Below are positions 42,830 through 52,122 of a stretch of 59,644 nucleotides of DNA, in pieces (the first letter of the stretch is position 1; every line of letters starts with the position of its first letter). A program made the translations under genes and the position numbers. Source of the DNA: Oscillospiraceae bacterium (GTDB lineage: Bacteria; Bacillota; Clostridia; Oscillospirales; Oscillospiraceae); NCBI GenBank assembly GCA_017540645.1, contig JAFYAQ010000028.1, positions 1 to 59,644 on the forward strand. Reading direction: 5' to 3'. The notes beneath the pieces were generated by a model. The model did not search any database. It had not been told where the DNA came from and worked only from the letters and a program-made list of their open reading frames with translations.

Positions 42830-42858
42830 AGTATACTCCTATTGCAGCAAATTGTAAA
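42830..42858 (-). promoter_or_regulatory. Sigma-A promoter of dnaA
   Basis: On the minus strand TTTACA (42853-42858), 17-base spacer, TATACT (42830-42835). It lies inside the AT-rich stretch upstream of dnaA. Confidence 0.75.
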
Positions 42859-42904
42859 GTAAAAAAATGGAAATATATAATAAATGTATTTCCTTAATTA
42901 TCTA

Positions 42905-42940
42905 TATAAAAACGGCGGCGGGAAATACATCCCGCCGCCG
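42905..42940 (-). terminator. Terminator of the PsuG-like gene
   Basis: 11-bp perfect GC stem (42913-42923 with 42930-42940), loop AATACA. On the minus strand it is followed by TTTTTATA. Confidence 0.85.
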
Positions 42941-42968
42941 GCGATCTTTTTTTCCGCCGCCGTGGCTC

Positions 42969-43613
42969 TCAGGTGAAATTGCTCCGCTTTTTCAGCTCCA
43001 GGGCCGCGGCGCTGGAGGCGTCGGCCATGTCGCCCAGGGTGTCGCCGCAGGGCACCACAGCGCTCTCGGAAAGCTCCAGATCCCGCAGCGCCTGGTAGGC
43101 GTCCGCCACGGCGGTCCCCTCCTGCCGGAGGACGGGGACGCCCCGGGAGTTGAACAGCAGCGCCTTTTCCGGCGAGACCCGGCCGCAGAATACCAGCCGC
43201 CGGGAGGAGCCCAGGGCGTCCAGATCGGCCAGGGTGTCGGAAAGGCCCGGCGCCATCACCGGCACGATATCCGCCATCCGGGCGATGGCCATGGCCGCGC
43301 TGGCCCCGGCTCCGGCGGTCTCCCCGCTGCCCACCAGTCCCGGCAGCTCCCAGCGGGCGCAGCTCTTGCCCGTCTGGCAGAGCTTGTCCATATCGTCCTT
43401 GGTGAGCCCGGCCTTCAGCCGTCCCTCCACCACCGCCACGCAGCAGGGCACGCACTGGCGCTGCCAGAAAGCCTGCTCGCAGTCCAGAAGGGCCTCCTTG
43501 TTTTTCGGATAGGGCAGCTTCATGAAAAAGCCGGTCTCGATCACCACGATGGGAGTGCCCGCCTTCAGAGCGGCGGCCACCGTGGGGGAAGTATCCAGAT
43601 ATCTGCTGGCCAT
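42969..43613 (-). CDS. Divergent pseudouridine-5'-phosphate glycosidase (PsuG)-like protein
   Basis: 214 residues. It aligns by eye with the N-terminal two thirds of PsuG: TPIVVIETGFFMKLPYPKN in the place of 'PVVALESTVISHGMPYPxN', VEGRLKAGLTKDDMDKL in the place of 'DGRLRVGLSEEELERL', and LADLDALGSSRRLVFCGRVS. PsuG breaks pseudouridine-5'-phosphate into uracil and ribose-5-phosphate. The protein is about 90 residues short and the Ser-Thr-x-x-x-x-H-G of the active site is altered, so its activity is doubtful. It is transcribed alone, between its own promoter and terminator, just upstream of dnaA. Confidence 0.65.
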   Translation of the reverse strand: MASRYLDTSPTVAAALKAGTPIVVIETGFFMKLPYPKNKEALLDCEQAFWQRQCVPCCVAVVEGRLKAGLTKDDMDKLCQTGKSCARWELPGLVGSGETAGAGASAAMAIARMADIVPVMAPGLSDTLADLDALGSSRRLVFCGRVSPEKALLFNSRGVPVLRQEGTAVADAYQALRDLELSESAVVPCGDTLGDMADASSAAALELKKRSNFT

Positions 43614-43645
43614 AACGACGCCTCCGAAATCATATTTCTTCTCCG

Positions 43646-43674
43646 ATCATAGCGGAAACAGGGGAAAAATGCAA
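43646..43674 (-). promoter_or_regulatory. Sigma-A promoter of the PsuG-like gene
   Basis: On the minus strand TTGCAT (43669-43674), 17-base spacer, TATGAT (43646-43651). Confidence 0.65.
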
Positions 43675-43783
43675 GGGAGGGGCAGAGAATTCTCCCCGGA
43701 GGGAGGGATCGTTCATGCAAAATTCAAAAATTGGTAGTATAGTATAGGCTTAAGAAGACTATCCGGGCGAGGAGAGGACCGTC

Positions 43784-44470
43784 ATGGCCGAAATCAGGGA
43801 AAAAGAGAACAGATCGACGCCAACCGCGGGCTTTACCGACGGGGACTATATCCCCCGGGACGAGGCGCCCAATATGCCCCGGGTGTTCTCCAACACGGAC
43901 GCCGCGGAGCAAAAGGCGCCGGATCGGCGCATGATGCCCGTGAGCATGGCCGTGATGCTGTGCATGCTGACCCTGTTTCTTGGTCTCTGGCTGGGCAGCA
44001 GCCGGAAGCTCAACGGGCCCGCCGCCCCCGATCCCGTTCCGGAGAGCGAGACGGAGACGGAGCGGGGGCTGCTTGCCGCCGGCTTTTCCTCACCGGAGGA
44101 CGCCGGGGAGGAGTATGCCGAGAGCAGCGTCTGCCTGGGCATCTCGGTGCAGACCGTCACTCCGGCGGCGGCGGGCTATTATAAGCTCTACACCTGCGAC
44201 GGCTGCGTGGTGGAGGGGGCGCAGATCTACGCCCTGGCCGAGGACGGCGCGGCCGAAAGCGCGGGTCTCCGGGCGGGGGACATCCTGATCGCCCTGGACG
44301 GACTGGCGGTGCGCTCGGCCGCGGAGCTGAGCCGGGCCGAGAGCCGCTACCAGGCCGGCGAGCAGGCCCTTTGCACCGTCTTCCGGGACGGGGACACGGT
44401 GGAGCTGCCGGTGGTGTTCCAGATCCGCCAGCCCCGGAGTTCCGGGGACGAGGACGGCCTGTACTGGTGA
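43784..44470 (+). CDS. Membrane-anchored PDZ-domain protein without protease domain
   Basis: 228 residues. A cytoplasmic N-terminal 50 residues, one membrane helix (MAVMLCMLTLFLGLWLG), an acidic stretch, then a PDZ domain (LGISVQTVTPAAAGYYK, VVEGAQIYALAEDGAAESAGLRAGDILIALDG). HtrA/DegP-type proteins have such a PDZ, but no trypsin-like domain is present here. It probably binds C-termini of other proteins outside the membrane, or is an adaptor. GAGGAGAGG precedes ATG 43784. It lies upstream of mfd by 44 bases. Confidence 0.8.
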   Translation: MAEIREKENRSTPTAGFTDGDYIPRDEAPNMPRVFSNTDAAEQKAPDRRMMPVSMAVMLCMLTLFLGLWLGSSRKLNGPAAPDPVPESETETERGLLAAGFSSPEDAGEEYAESSVCLGISVQTVTPAAAGYYKLYTCDGCVVEGAQIYALAEDGAAESAGLRAGDILIALDGLAVRSAAELSRAESRYQAGEQALCTVFRDGDTVELPVVFQIRQPRSSGDEDGLYW

Positions 44471-44514
44471 TTTTCCCCTTGCATTTCCGATAAGAAAGCG
44501 GTATCCTCTTGCCC

Positions 44515-47500
44515 ATGGACGCTATCTTGCATGAAATATGGGCTTTGCCCTCCCTTGCCCCCCTCCCCTCTCGTGTGGAGGAGGGCTGTTTGCCTGCCCT
44601 GCTCACCCAGGTGAGCGGGGCTATGCGCGCATTGACGGCCGCCGCGCTGTACCGCCGGCTGGACCGGCCCCTGGTGGTGGTCTGCCCGGACGATACGGCG
44701 GCCCACAGCATGGCGGGGGATCTGCGCATCCTGCTGGGGGAGGAGCCCCTGGTTCTGGGAAGCCGGGATCTGGTGCTGCGGGACACAGACGTGGTCTCCC
44801 GGCAGGAGGAGCATCGGCGGCTGCGGACCCTGGACGCCCTGAGACGGGGAGGCCGTCTGCTGGTGGCCACGGTCCCCGGCCTGACGCTGCGCACCCTGCC
44901 CCCGGAGGTGCTGGAGAGCGCCGCCTTCACCCTCCGGGTGGGAGAGGGCGCCGGCCCCGAGGCGCTGGAGCCGCAGCTGCTCCGGGCGGGCTACCGCCGG
45001 AGCGAAATGGTGGAGGGCCCCGGTCAGTACTCCCGCCGGGGCGGCATTGTGGATATTTTCTCCCCCGGGGCGGAGCGGCCCGTCCGGGCGGAGTTCTGGG
45101 GCGACGAGATCGACTCCATGGGCCTTTTTGACACCGACACCCAGCGCCGCAGCGAGAATCTGGAGGATTTTCGCATCCTGCCCGCCTGCGAGGCGCTGCC
45201 CGAGAGCGGGGACCTGGCCGGGCTGTGCAAACTGCTGGAGGGCCGGGCCAACCGGGCCCGCCGCCGGGCCGGGGGCGAGGAGCTTTCCCGCCGTCTGCGC
45301 GCCGACGCGGAGCGGCTGCGGGAGGGGGCGTCCCTCCCCTGGGCGGACCGGTATCTGCCCCTGTGCTATGAGCGGGACGTGTGCGGTCTGGACTATCTCC
45401 CCGAGGATGCCCTTGTGTTCCTGGACGCGCCCAACCGCTGCGCGGAAAAGGGCCGGGAGGCGGAGGATCAGCTCCGGGAGGACATCAAGATCCTCAGCGA
45501 GGCGGCCCTGCCGGTGGAGGCGCCGGAGGGCTACCGGCTCCCCTGGCGGGAGGTGACAGAGCGGCTGGGGGACTTTGCCCTGGTGATGGCGGACGCCTTC
45601 AGTGCGGGGCGCTATCCTCTGGAGCCCAGGTGCGTGCTGTCCGCCCAGTCCCGGCAGCTGCCGTCCTACGGCGGCAGCGTGGAGACCGCCCTGACCGACG
45701 TGGGCCGCTATACCCAGCAGGGCTGGCGGGCGGTGGTCCTGGCCTCCGACAAGCGCCGGGGGGACATCCTGGCGTCCATGCTGGAGAAAAACGGCATCCG
45801 CCCCCTGCGGGAATTCCCCGACGGGGAGCTGCCGCCCCCGGGACGCTGCACCGTGGCCGTGGGGGGCCTCTCCGCCGGACTGGAGCTGCCGGAGAGCCGC
45901 CTGGCGGTGCTGACCGACACCCAGATCCTGGCCGCGGCCCTGCGGACGAGGAAGAGAAAGAAGGCCGTGGGGGACCGGCAGCGGATCGGCTCCTGCGCGG
46001 ACCTGTCCGTGGGGGATCTGGTGGTCCACGAGCACCACGGCATCGGCCGTTTTGCCGGCATCTTCAAGATCCCGGTGGACGGGGTGGAGAAAGACTATAT
46101 CAAGATCTGCTACGCCGGGGCGGACAGCCTGTATGTGCCCGCCACCCAGCTGGATCTGGTGAGCAAATACATCGGCGGCGGCGAGGACCAGAACGTCCGC
46201 CTTTCCAAAATGGGGGGCGCCGAGTGGCACCGGGCCACCAGCCGCGCCAAGGCCGCCGCCAAGGAGCTGGCCGCGGAGCTGATCGCCCTATACGCCCAGC
46301 GGGCCCGGACCCCGGGCTTTGCCTTCTCCCCCGACAGCCCCTGGCAGACGGAATTTGAGGAGGCCTTCGGCTACCCCGAGACCGAGGACCAACTGCGCTG
46401 CGTCCGGGAGATCAAGGAGGACATGGAAAAACCGGTGCCCATGGACCGGCTGCTGTGCGGGGACGTGGGCTACGGCAAGACGGAGGTGGCCCTGCGGGCC
46501 GCCATGAAGTGTATCCTGGACGGGAAGCAGTGCGCCCTGCTGGTGCCCACCACCGTGCTGGCCCGGCAGCACTACCAGACCGCCGCCCGGCGCTTTTTCG
46601 GCTGCGGGGTGGAGATCGGGCTGCTGAGCCGCTACAACACCCCCGCCGAGCGCCGGGACATCCTGCAAAAGCTCCGCTCCGGCAGTCTGGATCTGCTCAT
46701 CGGCACCCACAGCCTGCTGCAGAAGAGCGTGGAGTTCAAGGACCTGGGCCTGCTGATCGTGGACGAGGAGCAGCGCTTCGGCGTGACCCACAAGGAAAAG
46801 CTCAAGGAGATGAGCCGGGGCGTGGACGTGCTGACCCTCTCGGCCACCCCCATCCCCCGGACGCTGAACATGGCCCTGTCCGGGCTTCGGGCCATGAGCA
46901 CCCTGGAGGAGCCGCCCCAGGACCGGCAGCCGGTGCAGACCTTTGTGGTGGAGCACGACTGGAACGTCATCGGCGAGGCCATCCGTCGGGAACTTTTGCG
47001 GGGCGGACAGGTCTACTACCTCCACAACCGGGTGGAGAACATCGAGCGGACCGCTCTGCGCATCCAAAAGCTCCTGCCGGAGGTAAGCGTGGCGGTGGCC
47101 CACGGGAAGATGGACGAGGACAGCCTGGCCGCCGTCATGGACGACATGGTGGAGGGGAAGATCCAGGTGCTGGTGTGCACCACCATCATCGAGACCGGCA
47201 TCGACATCCCCAACGTGAACACCCTGATCGTGGAGGACGCGGACAAGCTGGGCCTGGCCCAGCTCCACCAGCTCCGGGGACGGGTGGGCCGCTCGTCCCG
47301 GCGGGCCAGCGCCTATCTGACCTACCGGCCTGAAAAGGTGCTGTCCGAGGTGGCGGAAAAGCGTCTGACCGCCATCCGGGAATTCGCCGAGTTCAACGCC
47401 GGCTTCCAGATCGCCATGCGGGATCTGGAGATCCGGGGGGCCGGCAGCCTTCTGGGCGCCGAGCAGTCCGGCCACATGATGGACGTGGGCTATGATATGT

Positions 47501-48018
47501 ACTTAAAGCTCCTGGAGGAGGCCGTGCTGGAGGAAAAGGGGGAGAAACCCCCGGTGCGCACCGAGTGCAGCGCGGATCTGAGCGTGTCGGCCAACATCCC
47601 CGAGGCTTACATCCCCTCCGCCGAGCAGCGCATGGACCTGTATCGCCGGATCGCCCTGGTCCGCACCGAGGCGGACGCGGACGACCTGACCGACGAGCTG
47701 ATCGACCGCTTCGGCGACCCGCCGGGGAGCGTGAACACTCTGATCCATGTGGCCCTCCTGCGGGGCGAGGCCGGCCTGGCCGGGATCACGGATATCACCC
47801 AGAAGGGGAGCATGCTTTACTTCTGCGTGGACGATTTTCAGATGGAGCGCCTGTCTGCCCTCTATGCCCGTCCGGAGTTCAAGGGCCGGGTGAAGCTGGA
47901 GGCGGGACGCACGCCCCGCCTGGGGCTCAAGCTGCGCCCCGGCGCCCGGCCCATCCCGGAGGCCAGAGCCATGGTCAGCGCCTGGGCCGCCACCGCCGGA
48001 GAGCGGCAGCCCCAATAA
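44515..48018 (+). CDS. mfd: Transcription-repair coupling factor
   Basis: 1167 residues. The N-terminal UvrB-like module (QYSRRGGIVDIFSPG) is followed by the RNA-polymerase-interaction domain (VGDLVVHEHHGIGRF). The RecG-like translocase has Walker A GDVGYGKTEVA, the DEEQ box in VDEEQRFGV, and LSATPIPRTL; the C-terminal domain completes it. It removes stalled RNA polymerase and recruits UvrA. The start is uncertain: ATG 44515 is chosen, a TTG at 44509 is in frame, and no strong ribosome site precedes either. Confidence 0.96.
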   Translation: MDAILHEIWALPSLAPLPSRVEEGCLPALLTQVSGAMRALTAAALYRRLDRPLVVVCPDDTAAHSMAGDLRILLGEEPLVLGSRDLVLRDTDVVSRQEEHRRLRTLDALRRGGRLLVATVPGLTLRTLPPEVLESAAFTLRVGEGAGPEALEPQLLRAGYRRSEMVEGPGQYSRRGGIVDIFSPGAERPVRAEFWGDEIDSMGLFDTDTQRRSENLEDFRILPACEALPESGDLAGLCKLLEGRANRARRRAGGEELSRRLRADAERLREGASLPWADRYLPLCYERDVCGLDYLPEDALVFLDAPNRCAEKGREAEDQLREDIKILSEAALPVEAPEGYRLPWREVTERLGDFALVMADAFSAGRYPLEPRCVLSAQSRQLPSYGGSVETALTDVGRYTQQGWRAVVLASDKRRGDILASMLEKNGIRPLREFPDGELPPPGRCTVAVGGLSAGLELPESRLAVLTDTQILAAALRTRKRKKAVGDRQRIGSCADLSVGDLVVHEHHGIGRFAGIFKIPVDGVEKDYIKICYAGADSLYVPATQLDLVSKYIGGGEDQNVRLSKMGGAEWHRATSRAKAAAKELAAELIALYAQRARTPGFAFSPDSPWQTEFEEAFGYPETEDQLRCVREIKEDMEKPVPMDRLLCGDVGYGKTEVALRAAMKCILDGKQCALLVPTTVLARQHYQTAARRFFGCGVEIGLLSRYNTPAERRDILQKLRSGSLDLLIGTHSLLQKSVEFKDLGLLIVDEEQRFGVTHKEKLKEMSRGVDVLTLSATPIPRTLNMALSGLRAMSTLEEPPQDRQPVQTFVVEHDWNVIGEAIRRELLRGGQVYYLHNRVENIERTALRIQKLLPEVSVAVAHGKMDEDSLAAVMDDMVEGKIQVLVCTTIIETGIDIPNVNTLIVEDADKLGLAQLHQLRGRVGRSSRRASAYLTYRPEKVLSEVAEKRLTAIREFAEFNAGFQIAMRDLEIRGAGSLLGAEQSGHMMDVGYDMYLKLLEEAVLEEKGEKPPVRTECSADLSVSANIPEAYIPSAEQRMDLYRRIALVRTEADADDLTDELIDRFGDPPGSVNTLIHVALLRGEAGLAGITDITQKGSMLYFCVDDFQMERLSALYARPEFKGRVKLEAGRTPRLGLKLRPGARPIPEARAMVSAWAATAGERQPQ

Positions 48019-48086
48019 TGCCGAATGCGAGAACCGCAGGGGCGCGGACCCGGCGCCCGTGTTTATAAAGGAAAAGGAGCATTTCT

Positions 48087-49556
48087 ATGGAAGAAGAACG
48101 CAATCTGCAGGGCGAGGAAATCCCCGCCGAGCCGGAAACCGTGACGGAAGAGCCCGCGGCGGAAGCCGCCGAGACGGAAGCCGAGGCGGAAAAGATCGAG
48201 ACCGAAGCCGCCGAGCCGGAAGCCCCGGCAGAAGAGCCCGCGACCGAAACCGCCGAGCCGGAAGAAGCAAAGCCGGAGGATGAGAGCAAGAAGAGCAAAA
48301 GCTGGAAGGACTATCTTGTCCCGATGCTGGCGTACCTTGTGCCGGTGCTGGCTGCGCTGGCGATCCTGTGTCTGTTCATCCTGCCCCGGAGATCCTCCGT
48401 CGCCGAAGCCCCGGCGGAAAACGCCGCTGCCCAGACTGAGACCCAGACCGAGACCGAAGCCGAGACCGAGGCCGATCAGGACGAGCTGAGCCAGGAGGAG
48501 ATGGAGGCCCAGGTCCAGGCCATTCTGGACGCCATGGAGCGGGCCTATGCCGCTCACGACCCCAAAGAGGTGGTCTGCACCATCGACGGCCGGGACGTCA
48601 CCTGGGATATGTACTACTACCTGCTCACCGATGAGCTGATGACGGTGGTCTATTACACCGGCGGCATCCCGGAGGATTTTGACGCGGCGCTGACCGAGGA
48701 GATGACCGTAGGACAGTATCTGCAGGAGGCCGTCCTGGAGAAGGTCAATTATTTTGTGACCATCAACAACAAAGCGGAGGAGCTGGGCACGTCCCTGACC
48801 GAGGAGCAGGAGCAGGAGATCCAGGAATATATGGACCACCTGGTGGAGCAGTACGGCGGGGAAGAGGCCCTGGCAGAGGCGCTGGATGATTCCTACCTGA
48901 ACCCGGAGCTGCTGCGGGATATTGTCAGCTGCAACGAGGAAAAGGTCTCTCTGATGGAGGAGCTCTACGGCGCCGCCGGGGAGAAGATGACGGAGGAGGA
49001 AGTGGCGGAGTGGGCCACCAAGGAGGGCTATATCCGGGTAAAGCATATCCTCTACTATTTCTACAACGACGACGGCACGGAGATGGACGAGGCGGGCAAG
49101 GCCGAGATGCGCGCCAAGGCCGAGGCGGCCCTGGCCGAGCTGCAGGCCATCGAGGATAACGAGGCCCTGGCCCAGCGCTTCCACGAGCTGATGAATACCG
49201 ATTCCGGGGACGCGGGCGGCCTTATCCAGTTCCAGAACGGCTATACCTTCACCAGCGGCACCATGTACCCGGAGTTTGAGGAGGCGGCCTTCGCCCTGGA
49301 GGAGTATGCCCTCTCCGATATCGTGGAGTCCTCCAGCGGCTATCATGTGATCCTCCGCCTGCCCCTGGACCCCGAGGGCACGACCCTGAACCAGAGCTCC
49401 GGCACCGGGGCCTATATGACCCTGCGGGAGACCGCCGCCAACGAGCAGTTCAACCGGAAGCTGAGCGAGTGGATCAAGGAAGCCCAGGTGACCTGGAGCG
49501 AGGAGTTTGAAAACATGGACATGAACGCGCTGTTCCACACCCCTCAGGGGGAGTGA
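48087..49556 (+). CDS. PpiC/parvulin-type peptidyl-prolyl isomerase membrane protein (PrsA/SurA-like)
   Basis: 489 residues. A very acidic, Glu/Ala-rich cytoplasmic N-terminus (about 70 residues) is followed by one membrane helix (VPMLAYLVPVLAALAILCLFIL) and an extracytoplasmic SurA_N-like helical region. The parvulin domain reads YIRVKHILYYF, then SGDAGGLIQFQNGYTF and SSGYHVILRL. It folds exported proteins at the outer face of the membrane. It follows mfd after 68 bases; an mfd-foldase pairing is common in Firmicutes. Confidence 0.88.
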   Translation: MEEERNLQGEEIPAEPETVTEEPAAEAAETEAEAEKIETEAAEPEAPAEEPATETAEPEEAKPEDESKKSKSWKDYLVPMLAYLVPVLAALAILCLFILPRRSSVAEAPAENAAAQTETQTETEAETEADQDELSQEEMEAQVQAILDAMERAYAAHDPKEVVCTIDGRDVTWDMYYYLLTDELMTVVYYTGGIPEDFDAALTEEMTVGQYLQEAVLEKVNYFVTINNKAEELGTSLTEEQEQEIQEYMDHLVEQYGGEEALAEALDDSYLNPELLRDIVSCNEEKVSLMEELYGAAGEKMTEEEVAEWATKEGYIRVKHILYYFYNDDGTEMDEAGKAEMRAKAEAALAELQAIEDNEALAQRFHELMNTDSGDAGGLIQFQNGYTFTSGTMYPEFEEAAFALEEYALSDIVESSSGYHVILRLPLDPEGTTLNQSSGTGAYMTLRETAANEQFNRKLSEWIKEAQVTWSEEFENMDMNALFHTPQGE

Positions 49557-49573
49557 ATCCATAGCAAAAAATG

Positions 49574-49610
49574 CGGCATAGCTTACGATCGTGTAGGCTA
49601 TGCCGTTTTT
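49574..49610 (+). terminator. Terminator after the foldase gene
   Basis: CGGCATAGC (49574-49582) pairs with GCTATGCCG (49597-49605), with extra pairing inside, then TTTTT. Confidence 0.85.
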
Positions 49611-49708
49611 CTTTTCTCTGCCTGCGGAGAAACAGGATCTTTTCGATCAAGGGAAATGGTAAAAGGGTAAAAATTGCTATGGATTAAGCCATGGACGGAA
49701 GTCAATAA

Positions 49709-49737
49709 TTGTGTTTTGCTCTTCGGCATGATATTAT
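49709..49737 (+). promoter_or_regulatory. Sigma-A promoter of the hsd operon
   Basis: TTGTGT (49709-49714), 17-base spacer, TATTAT (49732-49737), in an AT-rich stretch that contrasts with the GC-rich genes to the left. Confidence 0.6.
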
Positions 49738-49776
49738 TACAATGGATTGTCAGAATCTCAGGAGGAGGGACACTTC

Positions 49777-52119
49777 GTGATTTTGGATAAGAAACAGATG
49801 ACCGAGGAAGACATCAAGCTGCAGTATATCACTCCGGCCATTACCTCCAAATGGAGCATACAAAAGATCACGATGGAGACACAGATCACGGACGGCAAGA
49901 TCAACCTCAAAGGGAATCTTGTTTTCCGCGAGAAGCCCAAGCGCGCGGACTATGTCCTGTACCTCAGCGCGAATAACCCGATCGCCATCGTGGAAGCGAA
50001 GGATAACAACCACAGTATTTCTTTTGGGCTGCAGCAGGCCATGGCCTACGCCCAGATGCTCGATCTGCCGTTTGCGTACAGTTCCAACGGGGACGGCTTT
50101 ATGGAGCATGATTTCCTTACCGGCCTGGAGCGGGAGATCGGTCTGGATGAATTTCCCACGGAAGAGGAACTGATTGCGAGATACAAAGCCGAACGCAACG
50201 GCGGCACCGGCATCACTCCGGCGCAGCAAAAGGTGCTGGATCAGCCCTATTACAGCAGCCAGAACACGTATCCGCCCCGCTACTATCAGCGCATTGCCAT
50301 CAATCGCACGCTGGACGCCATTGCCCGGGGACAGGACCGGTTGCTGCTGGTGATGGCCACCGGCACCGGCAAGACCTATACGGCCTTCCAGATCGTTTAC
50401 CGGCTCCTGCAAAGCGGGATGAAGCGGAAGATCCTCTACCTGGCCGACCGGAACATTCTGGTGGATCAGTCCATCCAGCAGGATTTTGCGCCGCTGGAAA
50501 AGGTCACCCACAAGATCAACGTTGCCAAGGACGACCGCAGCACCATCACGTCTCATGAAGTCTATTTCTCCCTGTATCAGCAGCTGGTGGGTGACGACGA
50601 TCAGGAGCATTTCTCGGAACTGTTCTCCCCGGACTTCTTCGATCTGATCATCGTGGACGAGTGTCACCGGGGCTCCGCCAAAGAAGAGAGCCGCTGGCGC
50701 CGCATCCTGGAATATTTCCGCTCTGCTACCCAGATCGGCATGACGGCCACGCCGAAGGAGACCAAGTACATCTCCAACATCACCTATTTTGGGGATCCGA
50801 TCTATACATACAGCCTGAAGGAAGGCATTGAGGACGGCTTCCTGGCCCCCTTTAAGGTCATCAATATCAAGACAGACATCGGAGACGGCTGGCGGCCCAG
50901 GAAAGGCCAGCTCGACAAATACGGCAATCCCATCGAGGATCGCATTTACACCAACAGCGATTACGATTACAACATCATCATCGAGGACCGTATCCAGCAG
51001 GTGGCGTCAGAGATCACCAAGTATCTGAAGGCGACCGACCGCATGGCGAAAACCATCGTTTTCTGCGCCACGGAGGACGCCGCCGAGCGCATGCGGATCG
51101 CGCTCAGCAATCTGAACGCCGACATGGTGAAAAAGAATCCCGACTATGTGGTACGGATCACCGGCAGCGACGAATACGGCAAGAGCAAGCTAAAATACTT
51201 CATTTCCACGTCCAAAGAGGGGCCGGTCATTGCCACCACCTCCAAGCTGCTCTCCACCGGCGCGGACTGCAAGATGACCAAGCTGATCGTGCTGGATGAA
51301 ATGATCGGCTCCATGACGGAATTCAAGCAGATCATCGGCCGCGGCACCCGGCTGCGGGAGAAGGAAGGCAAGACCCACTTTGTGGTCATGGACTTCCGAA
51401 ATGTGACCCGCCTTTTTGCCGATCCGGATTGGGACGGCCCTGTTCAGGTCGATCCGGGTTTCGATCCCAATCGCCCCGGCGGCGGGGATGGTCCTGCCGA
51501 TCCGCCGCCCGGACCGCCGGAGCCCCCGACTCCGCCCAGAGAGAAGCCCGTCGTGGACCGCAACGGCTGCCGGGTGGAGATTATCTACAAGACCGTCTCC
51601 ATCTATGACGCCAACGGCAAGCTGCTCCGGCAGGAGAGCATCACCGACTACACCAAGGAGAACGTGCGCGGCGAGTATGCCACGCTGGACGCCTTTATCC
51701 GGGAGTGGCGCGCCGACCCCAAGAAAGAAAAGATCCGGGAACTGCTCCGGGAGCGCGGCATCGACCTGGAGTTGATGAAGGCCGAGCAGGGCATGAGCGA
51801 CGTGGATGATTTTGACTTCATCTGCCATGTGGCCTATGACAAAAAGCCCCTGACCCGGAAAGAGCGGGCCAACAATGTCAAGAAGCGGGACTTCCTCAGC
51901 AAGTACAGCGGCGTTGCCCGGGAGATTTTGGAGGCGCTGCTGGATAAGTACATGGATCTCGGTATCCGCGAGATCGGCAAGGCGGAGATCCTGAAGCTGG
52001 ATCCCTTCCTCCGATATGGGAAACCGGCGAAGATCTCTTCCTTCTTCGGCGGCAAGGCAGGATATTTGAAGGCCGTGCAGGAACTGGAAGACGCGATTTA
52101 TATGGATGAGGTAATTTAA
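49777..52119 (+). CDS. hsdR: Type I restriction enzyme, R subunit (EcoEI/EcoR124-like)
   Basis: 780 residues. The N-terminal nuclease domain has AIVEAKD (the Glu-x-Lys of the PD-ExK site). The SF2 translocase has MATGTGKT (Walker A), VDECHRG (DECH box) and MTATP. A Pro/Gly-rich linker (around residue 570-595) leads to the EcoEI-type C-terminal domain that docks the methylase. GTG 49777 is chosen because AGGAGGAGGG lies six bases upstream. It translocates and cuts unmodified DNA and is followed after three bases by hsdM. Confidence 0.93.
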   Translation: MILDKKQMTEEDIKLQYITPAITSKWSIQKITMETQITDGKINLKGNLVFREKPKRADYVLYLSANNPIAIVEAKDNNHSISFGLQQAMAYAQMLDLPFAYSSNGDGFMEHDFLTGLEREIGLDEFPTEEELIARYKAERNGGTGITPAQQKVLDQPYYSSQNTYPPRYYQRIAINRTLDAIARGQDRLLLVMATGTGKTYTAFQIVYRLLQSGMKRKILYLADRNILVDQSIQQDFAPLEKVTHKINVAKDDRSTITSHEVYFSLYQQLVGDDDQEHFSELFSPDFFDLIIVDECHRGSAKEESRWRRILEYFRSATQIGMTATPKETKYISNITYFGDPIYTYSLKEGIEDGFLAPFKVINIKTDIGDGWRPRKGQLDKYGNPIEDRIYTNSDYDYNIIIEDRIQQVASEITKYLKATDRMAKTIVFCATEDAAERMRIALSNLNADMVKKNPDYVVRITGSDEYGKSKLKYFISTSKEGPVIATTSKLLSTGADCKMTKLIVLDEMIGSMTEFKQIIGRGTRLREKEGKTHFVVMDFRNVTRLFADPDWDGPVQVDPGFDPNRPGGGDGPADPPPGPPEPPTPPREKPVVDRNGCRVEIIYKTVSIYDANGKLLRQESITDYTKENVRGEYATLDAFIREWRADPKKEKIRELLRERGIDLELMKAEQGMSDVDDFDFICHVAYDKKPLTRKERANNVKKRDFLSKYSGVAREILEALLDKYMDLGIREIGKAEILKLDPFLRYGKPAKISSFFGGKAGYLKAVQELEDAIYMDEVI

Positions 52120-52122
52120 CAG

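Noticed and set aside
49747..49776. Earlier TTG start for hsdR
   Set aside because: The strong AGGAGGAGGG would lie inside the gene; GTG 49777 has correct spacing.
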